Origin: Idiomarina loihiensis
GTDB taxonomy: Bacteria; Pseudomonadota; Gammaproteobacteria; Enterobacterales; Alteromonadaceae
Length of the DNA stretch: 64,000 nt
Direction of reading: 5' to 3'
NCBI RefSeq assembly: GCF_024584785.1
Contig: NZ_CP074112.1
Location: 744,001 to 808,000, forward strand
The notes under the pieces were generated by a model, which ran no database searches, was not told where the DNA came from, and worked only from the letters and a program-made list of their open reading frames with translations. This document shows positions 57,461 to 64,000 of the stretch, in pieces; position 1 is the stretch's first letter; each line of letters begins with the position of its first letter. Made by a program: the position numbers and the translations under genes.

Positions 57461-57587
57461 TTAGTTTTTGAGCAGGGTACGCTCAAATATAAGATGTTTT
57501 AAGTCACGGAAATTATCTGGGATTGGTCCGTCTTGATAGAGAATGTCTGATAGCGGTTGTATCTCGGTGTGCCAGATAAAAGTAACC
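57461..57587 (-). pseudogene. C-terminal gene remnant cut by IS66
   Basis: On the minus strand the last 39 or so codons of a gene are readable: FIWHTEIQPLSDILYQDG, then DNFRDLKHLIFERTLLKN and TAA at 57461. The frame runs straight into the IS66 end at 57588, and no start is present. The composition looks like real protein, but no family was recognised. The matching N-terminal part was not found on the other side of IS66, where further insertions lie. Confidence 0.45.
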
Positions 57588-57639
57588 GTAACTAGAACCA
57601 GACACCGACCAAGTAATTGTCGCTGAGGTAGACCTGCTT

Positions 57640-58837
57640 TTATTCCGTTGCCGCCGTATTATTAAAGCTTAATGCAATATTCCAAGGTAGCAGATGGTCA
57701 AGATCATCGCCATCGTTTATCAGTGGCAGTTGCTTGAACAGAGCGATGAGGTAATCCGCCGGCATGAGGCCGTTGGCTTTGGCGGTCTCAACCATACTGT
57801 AGAGTATGGCACTTGCTTGTGCACCGCCGCGTGACTTTGAGAACAGCCAGGCTTTGCGCCCGACAACCAGCAAGCTGTGCATCAGTTTTCTCATAGCCTT
57901 GATAGCCGTCCACCTGCAATGGCCCCTGATAGCCTTGCAAAAAGTGAACGGGATGTGAGCTACCACGTCCGTCTTGATAGTCGTATAAAACGATATTGGG
58001 CGACCTGTCGGGTTTAGGCTTGTCGGTGCCACAACCATACACCCACATGTAGCACTTGGATTTATCCACATCGAGCACATTAACGGTGGTCTCATCGGCC
58101 CACAGCGTTGGTTGCTCAAGCAATATCTCATGCATTCGCTGATACAACGGCCTGAGCTTATCACTGACCTTCAACAACCAACGGCTCATGGTTTGACGAT
58201 TCAGTTCAATACCGAACTGCTTAAATAAGGCTTCTTGACGATAAAGCGGCAAGCCAAACTGGAACTTGGCGCTGATAATTTGCGCAAGCAAGCTTGGGCT
58301 GGCTATGCTCTTGGGTAAAATGCTTAGCGGTACCGGTGCGATTTTAATGGTCGTTTCAGTGCCGTGTTTTTCACAAGCACGACAGCTGTATTTAGGTCGC
58401 ACGTGGCGCAGTACTTTAATGGTTGCAGGAATGAACTCAAGCTCTTCGCTAGTTTCCTCGCCCATACGGTGCAAGTCATGACCACAGCAGTCACAGACTT
58501 TATCTTCGTCGCTAATATCGTGCAGCACGTCTTCACGCGGCAATGAAGCATCAATGCTCGGGCGACGTGTTTTTTTACGGGTATAAGTAATGGTTTCGTC
58601 GGCAGCGACTTCATCCGCTTCAGGTTCAAGCGATGCTTCAAGTTCGTTAAACAATGAACCTTGGCCGGGCAAGCCTTCCGTACTCGCGGCAAAGCGTTTT
58701 TGCAACGATAATTGCCATTGCTCCATCACGTGGCGCAGTTTTTGCTGCAACCCTTGATTTTCAGATTGCAGTTTGAGAACCATCTTTTTCAGGCTCTCAA
58801 TATCATCTGGAAGTGGCTTGTTATCGTGTGTTTTCAT
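57640..58837 (-). pseudogene. tnpC: IS66 transposase TnpC, internally deleted and frameshifted
   Basis: From 58837 the protein has the N-terminal coiled-coil leucine-rich part (IESLKKMVLKLQSENQGLQQ), the zinc-finger CDCCGHDLHRM...CRACEKHG and the catalytic-domain start WADETTVNVLD. It proceeds to DGYQGYEKTDAQLAGC and then leaves frame. A second frame contributes the C-terminal GRKAWLFSKSRGGAQASAIL and LLPWNIALSFN, ending at 57640. About 100 residues of a normal TnpC (around 510) are missing between them, including the segment with the catalytic glutamate. The junction is at about 57860-57871. The enzyme must be inactive. Confidence 0.9.
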
Positions 58838-58952
58838 GGGGCGCATTATACCCCATTTATATGCTGTAAACCGCTATTTCAAGGGGTTCTCTTAGACCGA
58901 TTGGTGATCAATAATCAGCTCTTATGCAGGATCCTTATAAGGCCTTTTAGGA

Positions 58953-59309
58953 TCATGTTGTGCTGCTAAAATGCAGCGGTTGATGGCCTTTCATTAGCGT
59001 AATATCAAGGCCTTCGAGTAGCCATTGCCACTGCTGTGGTGACAGGTTTAATACACTGCCGTTGAGCTTGCGTGGCCACTTAAACTTGTTCTTTTCAAGG
59101 CGTTTGTACCACAAGCAAAAGCCAGTTTTATCCCAGTACAGTGCTTTGACTTTATCGCGTTGACGATTGCAAAATACAAAGAGCGCACCGCTAAACACTG
59201 GGAGCGCCATTTCAGCTTCGACAATGGCACTGAGACCATTAATGCTTTTGCGAAAATCCACCGGCTGTTTGTACAAATAAATGGCTGCAGGCTCGACAAA
59301 CATCTTCAT
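58953..59309 (-). CDS. tnpB: IS66 accessory protein TnpB
   Basis: A 118-residue protein from the ATG at 59307-59309 (MKMFVEPAAIYLYKQPVDFR), the standard TnpB start. The open frame extends further but lies in tnpA. The signature VDFRKSINGLSAIVEAEM and LFVFCNRQRDKVKALYWDKTGFCLWYKRLE are complete. Its start overlaps the tnpA stop (ATGA). It assists IS66 transposition in an unknown way. The gap from here to tnpC (58838-58952) shows nothing else. Confidence 0.93.
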   Translation of the reverse strand: MKMFVEPAAIYLYKQPVDFRKSINGLSAIVEAEMALPVFSGALFVFCNRQRDKVKALYWDKTGFCLWYKRLEKNKFKWPRKLNGSVLNLSPQQWQWLLEGLDITLMKGHQPLHFSSTT

Positions 59310-59599
59310 GCGCCGAGCGACTTCACCAGTTGAGCCAACCACTGCGGCTCAATATGCAGCGGCAATGTCAGTTCAAGCTGACCGTAACGCAACGTCAAAG
59401 CCCGATTGCTGTCGTACACAACTTGTTGCGCTTGAACAAAACCGTTATCGTGCTCCTCAAGCAGTTCGCGCCGGCGCTTACAAAAGTACCCGGGGTTTAA
59501 TGCTCGTTCGGCACAAAATGCTGCTTGAGTTTGGCCACTTTGCTCAAATGCCTCGAACAGCTCAAGCCACTGAGCATGGCTGCGATGGGTACGACTCAT
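59306..59599 (-). CDS. tnpA: IS66 accessory protein TnpA
   Basis: A 97-residue protein, MSRTHRSHAQWLELFEAFEQ at the start with an HTH-like SGQTQAAFCAERALNPGYFCKRRREL. It matches the small TnpA of IS66 elements, required with TnpB and TnpC for movement. It overlaps tnpB by 4 bases and appears intact, although its TnpC partner is broken. The element end lies 76 bases upstream. Confidence 0.88.
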   Translation of the reverse strand: MSRTHRSHAQWLELFEAFEQSGQTQAAFCAERALNPGYFCKRRRELLEEHDNGFVQAQQVVYDSNRALTLRYGQLELTLPLHIEPQWLAQLVKSLGA

Positions 59600-59693
59600 A
59601 AATCACCTCGTTAGTTGAAACGTGGCGATAAACTAGGCCATCTGCAAGAACATGCCTAGGTGTGGTTGCTGTTACGTGTATGGACTCCTCCTC

Positions 59694-59954
59694 TTTTGCA
59701 AGCATTTTGTTCAATTGCGAGTAGGTACGACTGCCTACGTGTATTCGGTCTCTAAAAAGATGCTGCATCGGTAGGCATCGGACCTTAATGGGCTATTCGC
59801 GCACTGATTTCCAAACGCTTACACGAGCTCAAGGCTCTTCGTAACACAAGGAGTTTCTCAGTGCCGGTTCGACCTGTTCGCCATCAAGCAAAAGCTTTGC
59901 AATCGTGGTGTTGAGTTTATCCTATTAAAATTTATTTGTTACTTTAGCATCAGA
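59694..59954 (-). ncRNA. Candidate bridge RNA / seekRNA of the IS1111-type element
   Basis: This 261-base noncoding stretch lies downstream of the transposase on its strand, where IS1111-group elements encode their guide RNA. Read as RNA, CCCAUU (59792-59787) precedes a nested hairpin (GGUC/GACC at 59784-59781 and 59750-59747; GAUGC/GCAUC at 59779-59775 and 59763-59759). AUACACGUA (59744-59736) follows it. The right flank of the element reads CCCATT (61075-61080) and the left flank TACGTGTAT (59673-59681). The two segments could thus pair with opposite strands of the target, as left and right guides do. ACTCCT at 59854-59849 also matches the element end and may be part of a donor loop. Confidence 0.6.
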
Positions 59955-60992
59955 TTATCTACTTGCAGCTGCAAGTGTTTCATCATAAACCGTCTCATTG
60001 GCGACTAACGCCCAGGCAATTCGGGCCGTTTTGTTAGCCAACGCAACGGTTGCTACGTTAATGTGCTTACGGTTGACCAGACATTTTAACCAATGACTCA
60101 GCCCATCACTTTTTCCATCAACATGGCGTAGTACCGATCGTGCACCATGGACAAGCAACTTGCGGAGGTAGCCATCACCGCGCTTGCTAATTCCGAGTAA
60201 TCGCTCCCGGCCGCCGGTGCTGTGCTGTCTGGGTGTTAATCCTAAAGACGCTGCAAAATCACGTCCTTTTCGAAAAGCTTTGCCGTCACCCAGCGCCCCG
60301 GAAAGTGCACTTGCGGTTAATGGCCCAACACCACGCAACGTCATCAAGCGACGCGCAACGGGATCCTTTTGGACATTCTCAGTAATTTTCTCATCAAGAC
60401 TTTTGATACGGTCATCGAGGTAACGAAGATCCTCCGCCAAACTATTAAGAAGCGTGCGGAAAGTATTACTCAGCCCGTTTTCAGCATCCTCAAGCCATTT
60501 TGGTAAAGCCCTTCTCAGTTGATGGATGCCAACTGGCGAAATAACACCATATTCGCCTACCAAACCGCGGATCTGGTTAGCTTTGGCGGTACGTTGCCCC
60601 ACCAATTCTTCGCGGATGCGATGAGCAGCCTGGATATCTTGCTGCTCTGCTGTTTTGAGGGCTACAAAGCGCATGTTGGGCCGGCTCATTGCCTCACAAA
60701 TCGCTTCAGCATCAACTTTGTCGTTCTTATTACTCTTTACGTAAGGTTTAACAAACTGAGCAGGAACCAAACGAACATGATAGCCAAGCTTCTGAAGCTC
60801 TCGTCCCCAATGATGGGCTGATGCACACGCTTCGATACCGACTGTGCAGCCTACCGGGACCTTGCGGCTCAGCGCGTTTAACCATTTTGTGCGAGTATAC
60901 TTGGCCTGCCATACAGTTTTACCATAGCGATCTACACCGTGGACGTGAAAAACTGATTTGGCAATATCGACTCCAACACGGATAATATTCAT
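59955..60992 (-). CDS. IS110-family transposase (DEDD), IS1111 group
   Basis: A 345-residue, apparently intact transposase. The N-terminal RuvC-like DEDD domain shows IIRVGVDIAKSVFHVHG (first Asp), VGIEACASAHHWGRE (Glu) and NKNDKVDAEAICEA (Asp). The C-terminal Tnp20 domain has LMTLRGVGPLTASAL and FAASLGLTPRQHSTGGRERL with the serine thought to be the nucleophile. Such enzymes use an element-encoded RNA to choose target and donor. The start ATG has an RBS GAGGAG about 8 bases upstream. It is the only transposase in the window without obvious damage. Confidence 0.95.
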   Translation of the reverse strand: MNIIRVGVDIAKSVFHVHGVDRYGKTVWQAKYTRTKWLNALSRKVPVGCTVGIEACASAHHWGRELQKLGYHVRLVPAQFVKPYVKSNKNDKVDAEAICEAMSRPNMRFVALKTAEQQDIQAAHRIREELVGQRTAKANQIRGLVGEYGVISPVGIHQLRRALPKWLEDAENGLSNTFRTLLNSLAEDLRYLDDRIKSLDEKITENVQKDPVARRLMTLRGVGPLTASALSGALGDGKAFRKGRDFAASLGLTPRQHSTGGRERLLGISKRGDGYLRKLLVHGARSVLRHVDGKSDGLSHWLKCLVNRKHINVATVALANKTARIAWALVANETVYDETLAAASR

Positions 60993-61085
60993 TTGGGCTT
61001 CTCCTCATCTCAGTGATGTTTGACTCACTCACCATTTTGGCACATCGACGCCGGTTAGGTGAGGAGGAGTCCATCCCATTGCTTA

Positions 61086-61736
61086 CAAACTATTCGCAAT
61101 AGTATGATACGCCAGGGCCTTGTACCTAAGGCTGCACGTAAATTTAAGGTCACCACGGACAGTAAGCACAATCAGCCTGTGGCGCCAAACTTGCTGGAGC
61201 AAGATTCTACGGCAAGTGCTCCGAATCAAAAGTGAGTTGGCGATATCACGTATTTATTCACTAGTGAGGGCTGGCTGTACCTAGCGGTAATCATCGATTT
61301 ATATTCACGCTCGGTTGTTGGCTGGTCGATGAGTAACCGAAAGACCGCAACGTTGGTGTGTGATGCTCTGAAAATGGCTTTATTTCGCAGAGGTTTTCCC
61401 GAAGGGATCATTGTTCACAGCGACCGAGGTAGTCAATATTGTTCAAACGATTATCGAGATTTAATTAAAAAACATAGACTTACTCAGAGTATGAGCCGAA
61501 AAGGAAATTGTTGGGATAATGCCTGTGCCGAAAGCTTCTTTCACTCATTAAAGGTCGAAGCCTTGCAGGACGAGCCCATCATGGATCGAGAAAATATGCG
61601 CCGAGCAGTCTTTGAGTACATCGAAGTTGATTACAACAAGACAAGAAGGCATAGTGCTATTGGCTATCTCAGCCCAGAGAACTTTGAATTAAAAAATAGT
61701 GCTTAGCAAAGTGTCCACTTTTAGTGGTACGGATCA
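61086..61736 (+). pseudogene. IS3-family transposase (OrfB) remnant, truncated with an internal stop
   Basis: The frame reads TIRNSMIRQGLVPKAARKFK, continues to NLLEQDSTASAPNQK, meets TGA at 61233 where TGG (Trp of the usual QKWVGDITYL) is expected, then [20 protein letters not shown] to a stop at 61706. The three catalytic acids are present: [15 protein letters not shown] and NACAESFFH. The N-terminal helix-turn-helix part and OrfA are missing; the 5' side ends near the IS1111-type element. GTGTCCACTTTTAGTGG at 61711-61727 is probably the right terminal repeat. Confidence 0.88.
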
Positions 61737-61810
61737 AAGCACAAGTTTCTCAGGTTATTCCTAGTAGCGGTGGTTGTAGTGGCCCTTCTGACGTGATCGT
61801 CATTTGTTAA
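61737..61810 (+). pseudogene. Short C-terminal gene remnant beyond the IS3 end
   Basis: A frame in phase with the TAA at 61808 reads KAQVSQVIPSSGGCSGPSDV then IVIC. It is followed at once by a strong terminator, as the end of a real gene would be. The upstream part was replaced by the IS3 piece. No family recognised. Confidence 0.3.
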
Positions 61811-61816
61811 ATTTTT

Positions 61817-61846
61817 AGTGGAGGGGTACCCCCTCCACTCTTTTTG
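61817..61846 (+). terminator. Strong terminator before the lipoprotein gene
   Basis: AGTGGAGGGG / CCCCTCCACT with a 3-base loop is followed by CTTTTT. It ends the broken gene upstream and stops read-through into the lipoprotein gene 14 bases later. Confidence 0.93.
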
Positions 61847-61859
61847 TGACATTGAGCTT

Positions 61860-62684
61860 ATGAATCATTCTTTTAAGTCTATTTTTACTTTAATGACTAT
61901 CCTAGTCATTGGGGGGTGTTCGTCTACTGTGGTACCTACACCTAAAGGTTATGAAACAATATATCACGTTGTGGATTTTAAAAATGGGGATGTCGTTGTC
62001 ACTTCAGCCTTTCAGTCCGAGTCAAGAATGGAAATGACAGGTACAGTAGATCAAAGCTTAGACTTTGTTAAGTTACACTCTTTTAAAAACGATTGGGCAA
62101 ACATAACATTCACTGTACATAAAGAAAATAGTCATTGCTCTTCTGATTATAGTGCGCTGAGCGGGAACTTGACGAAGACATTCTACAAAGGAATATTAAA
62201 GGCTGAAAATCTGGATATAACTATTAATTTCATGCCGTTGAAAAACTTTCTGATTGAAGAGCGCTTTTCGCCTGAAGATGCCTATAATTTCTATTATCCT
62301 GTTGATTTCTGCGATCCTGCTGTTTTTCCGAGAGGCGCTATTTACGCCGCCGGAAAAGTAGTTCATGAAGTTTTTCATATTATAGCTTTTCATAATAAAA
62401 ATATGCATATATCTAGTGAGGACGAAGAAGAAAGAGCAAATATTTTGCAATTTTGTAATGGGGTTCTTTCCGAACATCATGTAGAGTTTTCAGAAGACTA
62501 TTTTTCTTTGGATTTCGAATTAGAAAGATCGTCTATTATGGCTAATAATTTTAGTAGAACCTACAGAGATTCGGCAATTGGCCGCTTAAGTGCGATGGAG
62601 AAAGTACGAAATCATTTGACCTCTGACGTTTCTGATGTTGATTTTTGTGAGAAAGAAGTCAGTAGGATTTTGGTTGATATTTAA
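61860..62684 (+). CDS. Predicted lipoprotein with an HExxH motif
   Basis: A 274-residue protein from the ATG at 61860; the longer open frame upstream runs through the terminator. The N-terminus FTLMTILVIGGCSS is a lipoprotein signal with Cys20 as the lipidated residue. HEVFH at residues 169-173 (KVVHEVFHIIAFHNK) is a possible zinc-protease site, with acidic residues following (SSEDEEERANI). Cysteines at 93, 151 and near the end could form disulfides. The gene is AT-rich and isolated among IS remnants, suggesting transfer. No family recognised; protease function is speculative. No RBS stands out. Confidence 0.6.
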   Translation: MNHSFKSIFTLMTILVIGGCSSTVVPTPKGYETIYHVVDFKNGDVVVTSAFQSESRMEMTGTVDQSLDFVKLHSFKNDWANITFTVHKENSHCSSDYSALSGNLTKTFYKGILKAENLDITINFMPLKNFLIEERFSPEDAYNFYYPVDFCDPAVFPRGAIYAAGKVVHEVFHIIAFHNKNMHISSEDEEERANILQFCNGVLSEHHVEFSEDYFSLDFELERSSIMANNFSRTYRDSAIGRLSAMEKVRNHLTSDVSDVDFCEKEVSRILVDI

Positions 62685-62686
62685 GA

Positions 62687-62870
62687 GCAATATGTTGTTT
62701 GGCACAATCAGAAAGCTGCGCACGATAAGGTCTGAGCATTCTAGACACCTTTTATTCTCAAGGAGAAGCTAGGCCCTCTAAAGTAGCTAAGAAAGCTGAC
62801 TGGGGTCTGTCGGTTTACAACGATTAGCTGAGAAAAACTTCATGGTATTTTCTCTCGACATTCGCGACTT
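62687..62870 (+). pseudogene. Degenerate coding remnant, unidentified
   Basis: Protein-like sequence is spread over two frames: QYVVWHNQKAAHDKV, then after a frame change ILDTFYSQGEARPSKVAKKA followed by DWGLSVYND, a TAG where Trp would fit, and LRKTSWYFLSTFATL. The pattern suggests a decayed C-terminal region with one frameshift and one nonsense change. No family recognised. Nothing else is seen between the lipoprotein gene and the IS3 remnant. Confidence 0.3.
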
Positions 62871-62917
62871 TGACAGGCCCCCATCATTAAAACCACTCGC
62901 TGAATGAATTGAGCTGT

Positions 62918-63346
62918 TCAATTTCCAACGGATGCCACAAACTGCGAGGGTGGCAGATTATTTGAAGCCCGGTGAGGGCAACTCTTGTTATAGTCATCCC
63001 GCCAAGCTTCGATTTTTAATTTAGCATCGGTTAGTGATTCGAAACAGAGGCAGTTAAGACATTCATCACGAAAACTTCCGTTTAGTGACACGATATACGC
63101 ATTGTCAGTCGGCTTGCCTAGACGCGAGAAGGCTAGCTTCACTTTGTTCGCATAAGCCCAGAGGGCTATCATTTGGCCTGCAAACTCGCCGCCGTTTATG
63201 CAATAAATACGTGCTGGAGCGCCTCGCTGACGACAAAGTTGGATTAGTGTAGCGACTACATTTCCTAAACGTAATCGAGCCCCAATATCGGCTGCCACAC
63301 ATTCTCGTGGGTATGTATCAACAACGGTCAGGATTGGGAACTTGTT
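62918..63346 (-). pseudogene. IS3-family transposase (OrfB) remnant with lost catalytic residues
   Basis: From about 63346 the minus strand reads NKFPILTVVDTYPRECVAAD, then LIQLCRQRGAPARIYCINGG, LGKPTDNAYIVSLNGSFRDE and CLNCLCFESL, ending at 62918. This is the C-terminal half of an IS3-family OrfB. The first catalytic Asp (TVVD) survives. The second (normally SDNG) is isoleucine in CING, and the glutamate (normally FIESFNG) is valine in YIVSLNG. Together with the missing N-terminus this marks a long-dead element. Confidence 0.88.
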
Positions 63347-63363
63347 ACCGTGAGGAGAAATTT

Positions 63364-63795
63364 GTGGTTAGACTAATCTTACTGATTTTTTTACTATCGT
63401 CGTCTACGGTCAAAGCTGACAATGTTGAAGTGTTTTATAACGGGTTTTGGTCTCATAGCCCTTTTCCAACAACTTTAGAGCGTTTGCGTAAGACTTATTC
63501 TTTGCATTTTTCTATACATAGATATTCGATACCCGAAGAGTATTTAGATATTTTAGAAAAAGGCTTCCAACCTAACGAAGATAAATCTCTCTCTGTGGAT
63601 TATGTATTCTACTTAATCGAGACTAATGACAGTGGTGAGATAGTGAAAGAATTGGCTGGTGGAAATAATATTTTATTTAATTTAACCAACAGTACTTTTA
63701 AGCGTTTAAGCGAAGTGGAGAAGAAGAAATTAAATAATTATATTAAGGATATAAGCTGCGACGATTCGGACTTCTTACCATACAAAAAGCTGTAA
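63364..63795 (+). CDS. Small secreted or periplasmic protein, unidentified
   Basis: A protein of 143 residues from the GTG at 63364, chosen because GAGGAG lies 6 bases upstream; the open frame extends earlier into the IS3 remnant. The first 19 residues (VRLILLIFLLSSSTVKA after the start) look like a signal peptide with cleavage after VKA. The mature part is polar and AT-rich coded: VEVFYNGFWSHSPFPTTLER, LDILEKGFQPNEDKSLSVDY. The RBS starts about 6 bases from the IS3 fragment edge, so native upstream control has been replaced. No family recognised. Confidence 0.55.
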   Translation: MVRLILLIFLLSSSTVKADNVEVFYNGFWSHSPFPTTLERLRKTYSLHFSIHRYSIPEEYLDILEKGFQPNEDKSLSVDYVFYLIETNDSGEIVKELAGGNNILFNLTNSTFKRLSEVEKKKLNNYIKDISCDDSDFLPYKKL

Positions 63796-63838
63796 ATATA
63801 TTGTGAGTCGAAAGCCAGGGTAACCGCATGAGTGTACA

Positions 63839-63964
63839 TTAATTCATCATCTCGTTGAAGCCCGCAGATAATACAGCCTCCAGATATTCGGCTTTCATCC
63901 ATGCTCGCTTTTGTTTGGCCGGGATACTGCCTTTTGATGATTCTGCGCGCAGCATGTTTGTGAT
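63839..63964 (-). pseudogene. C-terminal gene remnant cut by a second IS66 end
   Basis: On the minus strand the frame VTITNMLRAESSKGSIPAKQ then RAWMKAEYLEAVLSAGFNEM and MN ends at a TAA at 63839. It is interrupted on its 5' side by the IS66-like tip at 63966. An ATG within it could only give a 38-residue product. The lysine-rich, helix-like end looks like real coding sequence. Its family is unknown. Confidence 0.4.
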
Positions 63965-63965
63965 C

Positions 63966-64000
63966 GTAACTAGAACCACACACCGGCCAAGTAATTGTCG
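63966..64000. mobile_element. Left end of a second IS66-type element, continuing beyond the window
   Basis: The last 35 bases match the IS66 end at 57588-57622 at 33 of 35 positions, in the same orientation (GTAACTAGAACC then CCAAGTAATTGTCG). A second copy therefore probably begins here and extends rightward. Confidence 0.75.

Larger units (their letters stand above)
57588..59675 (-). mobile_element. IS66-family insertion sequence, defective
   Basis: The element carries tnpA, tnpB and a damaged tnpC in leftward order. The left tip GTAACTAGAACCAGACACC at 57588 resembles the reverse complement of the right tip GTAACAGCAACCACACC ending at 59675. The same left tip recurs at 63966, at 33 of 35 bases, confirming it as an element end. 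No 8-base target duplication is evident. The right tip is followed 6 bases later by the IS1111-type element. Confidence 0.8.
59682..61074 (-). mobile_element. IS1111-group IS110-family element
   Basis: One DEDD transposase lies between inverted repeats GGACTCCTCCTC (59682-59693) and GAGGAGGAGTCC (61061-61072). The dinucleotide AT occurs at both edges (59680-59681 and 61073-61074) and may be the recombination core. Near-terminal inverted repeats and a long noncoding stretch downstream of the transposase fit the IS1111 group, which makes no target duplication of the usual kind. The element sits about 6 bases outside the IS66 tip. Confidence 0.8.

Noticed and set aside
57304-57470. Integron attC-like site suggested by the long imperfect palindrome and GTTAG near its right end
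   Set aside because: No core GTTRRRY paired with an inverse core RYYYAAC in proper spacing, no integron integrase and no cassette array in the window.
57640-58164. A separate gene encoding 174 residues on the minus strand
   Set aside because: Only its last 75 or so residues are meaningful, and they are the C-terminus of TnpC in a shifted frame; the rest is out-of-frame TnpC sequence.
57580-59683. 8-base target duplication flanking IS66
   Set aside because: AAGTAACC on the left and GTGTATGG on the right differ; the right side is also disturbed by the IS1111-type insertion.
59562-59768. A 68-residue frame spanning the IS66 and IS1111-type boundary
   Set aside because: It crosses two element ends, has no family resemblance and overlaps the candidate guide RNA; chance reading frame.
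63738-63983. An 81-residue minus-strand frame at the right edge
   Set aside because: It runs across the IS66 tip and the remnant's true frame (ending NEMMN) is a different one; also overlaps the secreted-protein gene.
1-64000. CRISPR arrays
   Set aside because: No regularly spaced short direct repeats were seen and no cas gene is present.

Overview
The window is a chromosomal piece of a marine-type gammaproteobacterium, most probably Alteromonadales and perhaps Idiomarinaceae. This rests on recognisable gene content (Syd, DUF3301, DUF3549, YqcC/TruC, type II QueF, a GlnD of 887 residues, the classic rpsB-to-lpxB block, xerD-dsbC-recJ-prfB-lysS) and mid-range base composition. The family assignment is inference from memory; no database was searched.

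Region 1 (1-13.3 kb) is branched-chain amino acid catabolism. A leftward leucine/isovalerate operon (liuR-liuA-liuB-liuC, running off the left edge) is divergent from a rightward thiolase, with a LiuR-type palindrome between them. An AraC-type regulator plus DMT exporter is divergent from a valine operon (mmsA, acyl-CoA dehydrogenase, 3-hydroxyisobutyryl-CoA hydrolase, mmsB, SDR), followed by a GcvA-like regulator.

Region 2 (13.3-27.4 kb) holds housekeeping genes in small operons: rlmM, NAD-dependent isocitrate dehydrogenase, ppnN, queF, syd, yqcC-truC, dapD, glnD and map.

Region 3 (27.6-41.8 kb) is the conserved rpsB-tsf-pyrH-frr-uppS-cdsA-ispC-rseP-bamA-skp-lpxD-fabZ-lpxA-lpxB block (translation, undecaprenyl and phospholipid precursors, outer-membrane biogenesis, lipid A). 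The rnhB-dnaE pair that often follows lpxB is absent; yqjG, a pirin and a quinone oxidoreductase follow instead.

Region 4 (44.7-52.2 kb) has tRNA-Tyr, xerD, dsbC (here with a lipobox), recJ, prfB with its programmed +1 frameshift, lysS and a transsulfuration-type PLP enzyme.

Region 5 (52.3-64 kb) is an accessory graveyard. Two orphan Rhs C-terminal cassettes share a nearly identical core but carry different toxin tips and different downstream immunity candidates (a GIY-YIG-like toxin with an Imm26-like protein; a glycine/alanine-rich tip with a membrane protein). They are broken up by a frameshifted IS256, an internally deleted IS66, an intact-looking IS1111-type IS110 element and two dead IS3-family pieces. 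Several truncated gene ends lie between them, and a second IS66 end sits at the right edge.

The most interesting signal is the roughly 260-base noncoding stretch downstream of the IS1111-type transposase. It looks like a bridge RNA/seekRNA gene: two short segments either side of a hairpin match the two sequences flanking the inserted element, in the orientations expected of left and right target guides. The insertion lies about 6 bp outside the IS66 end.
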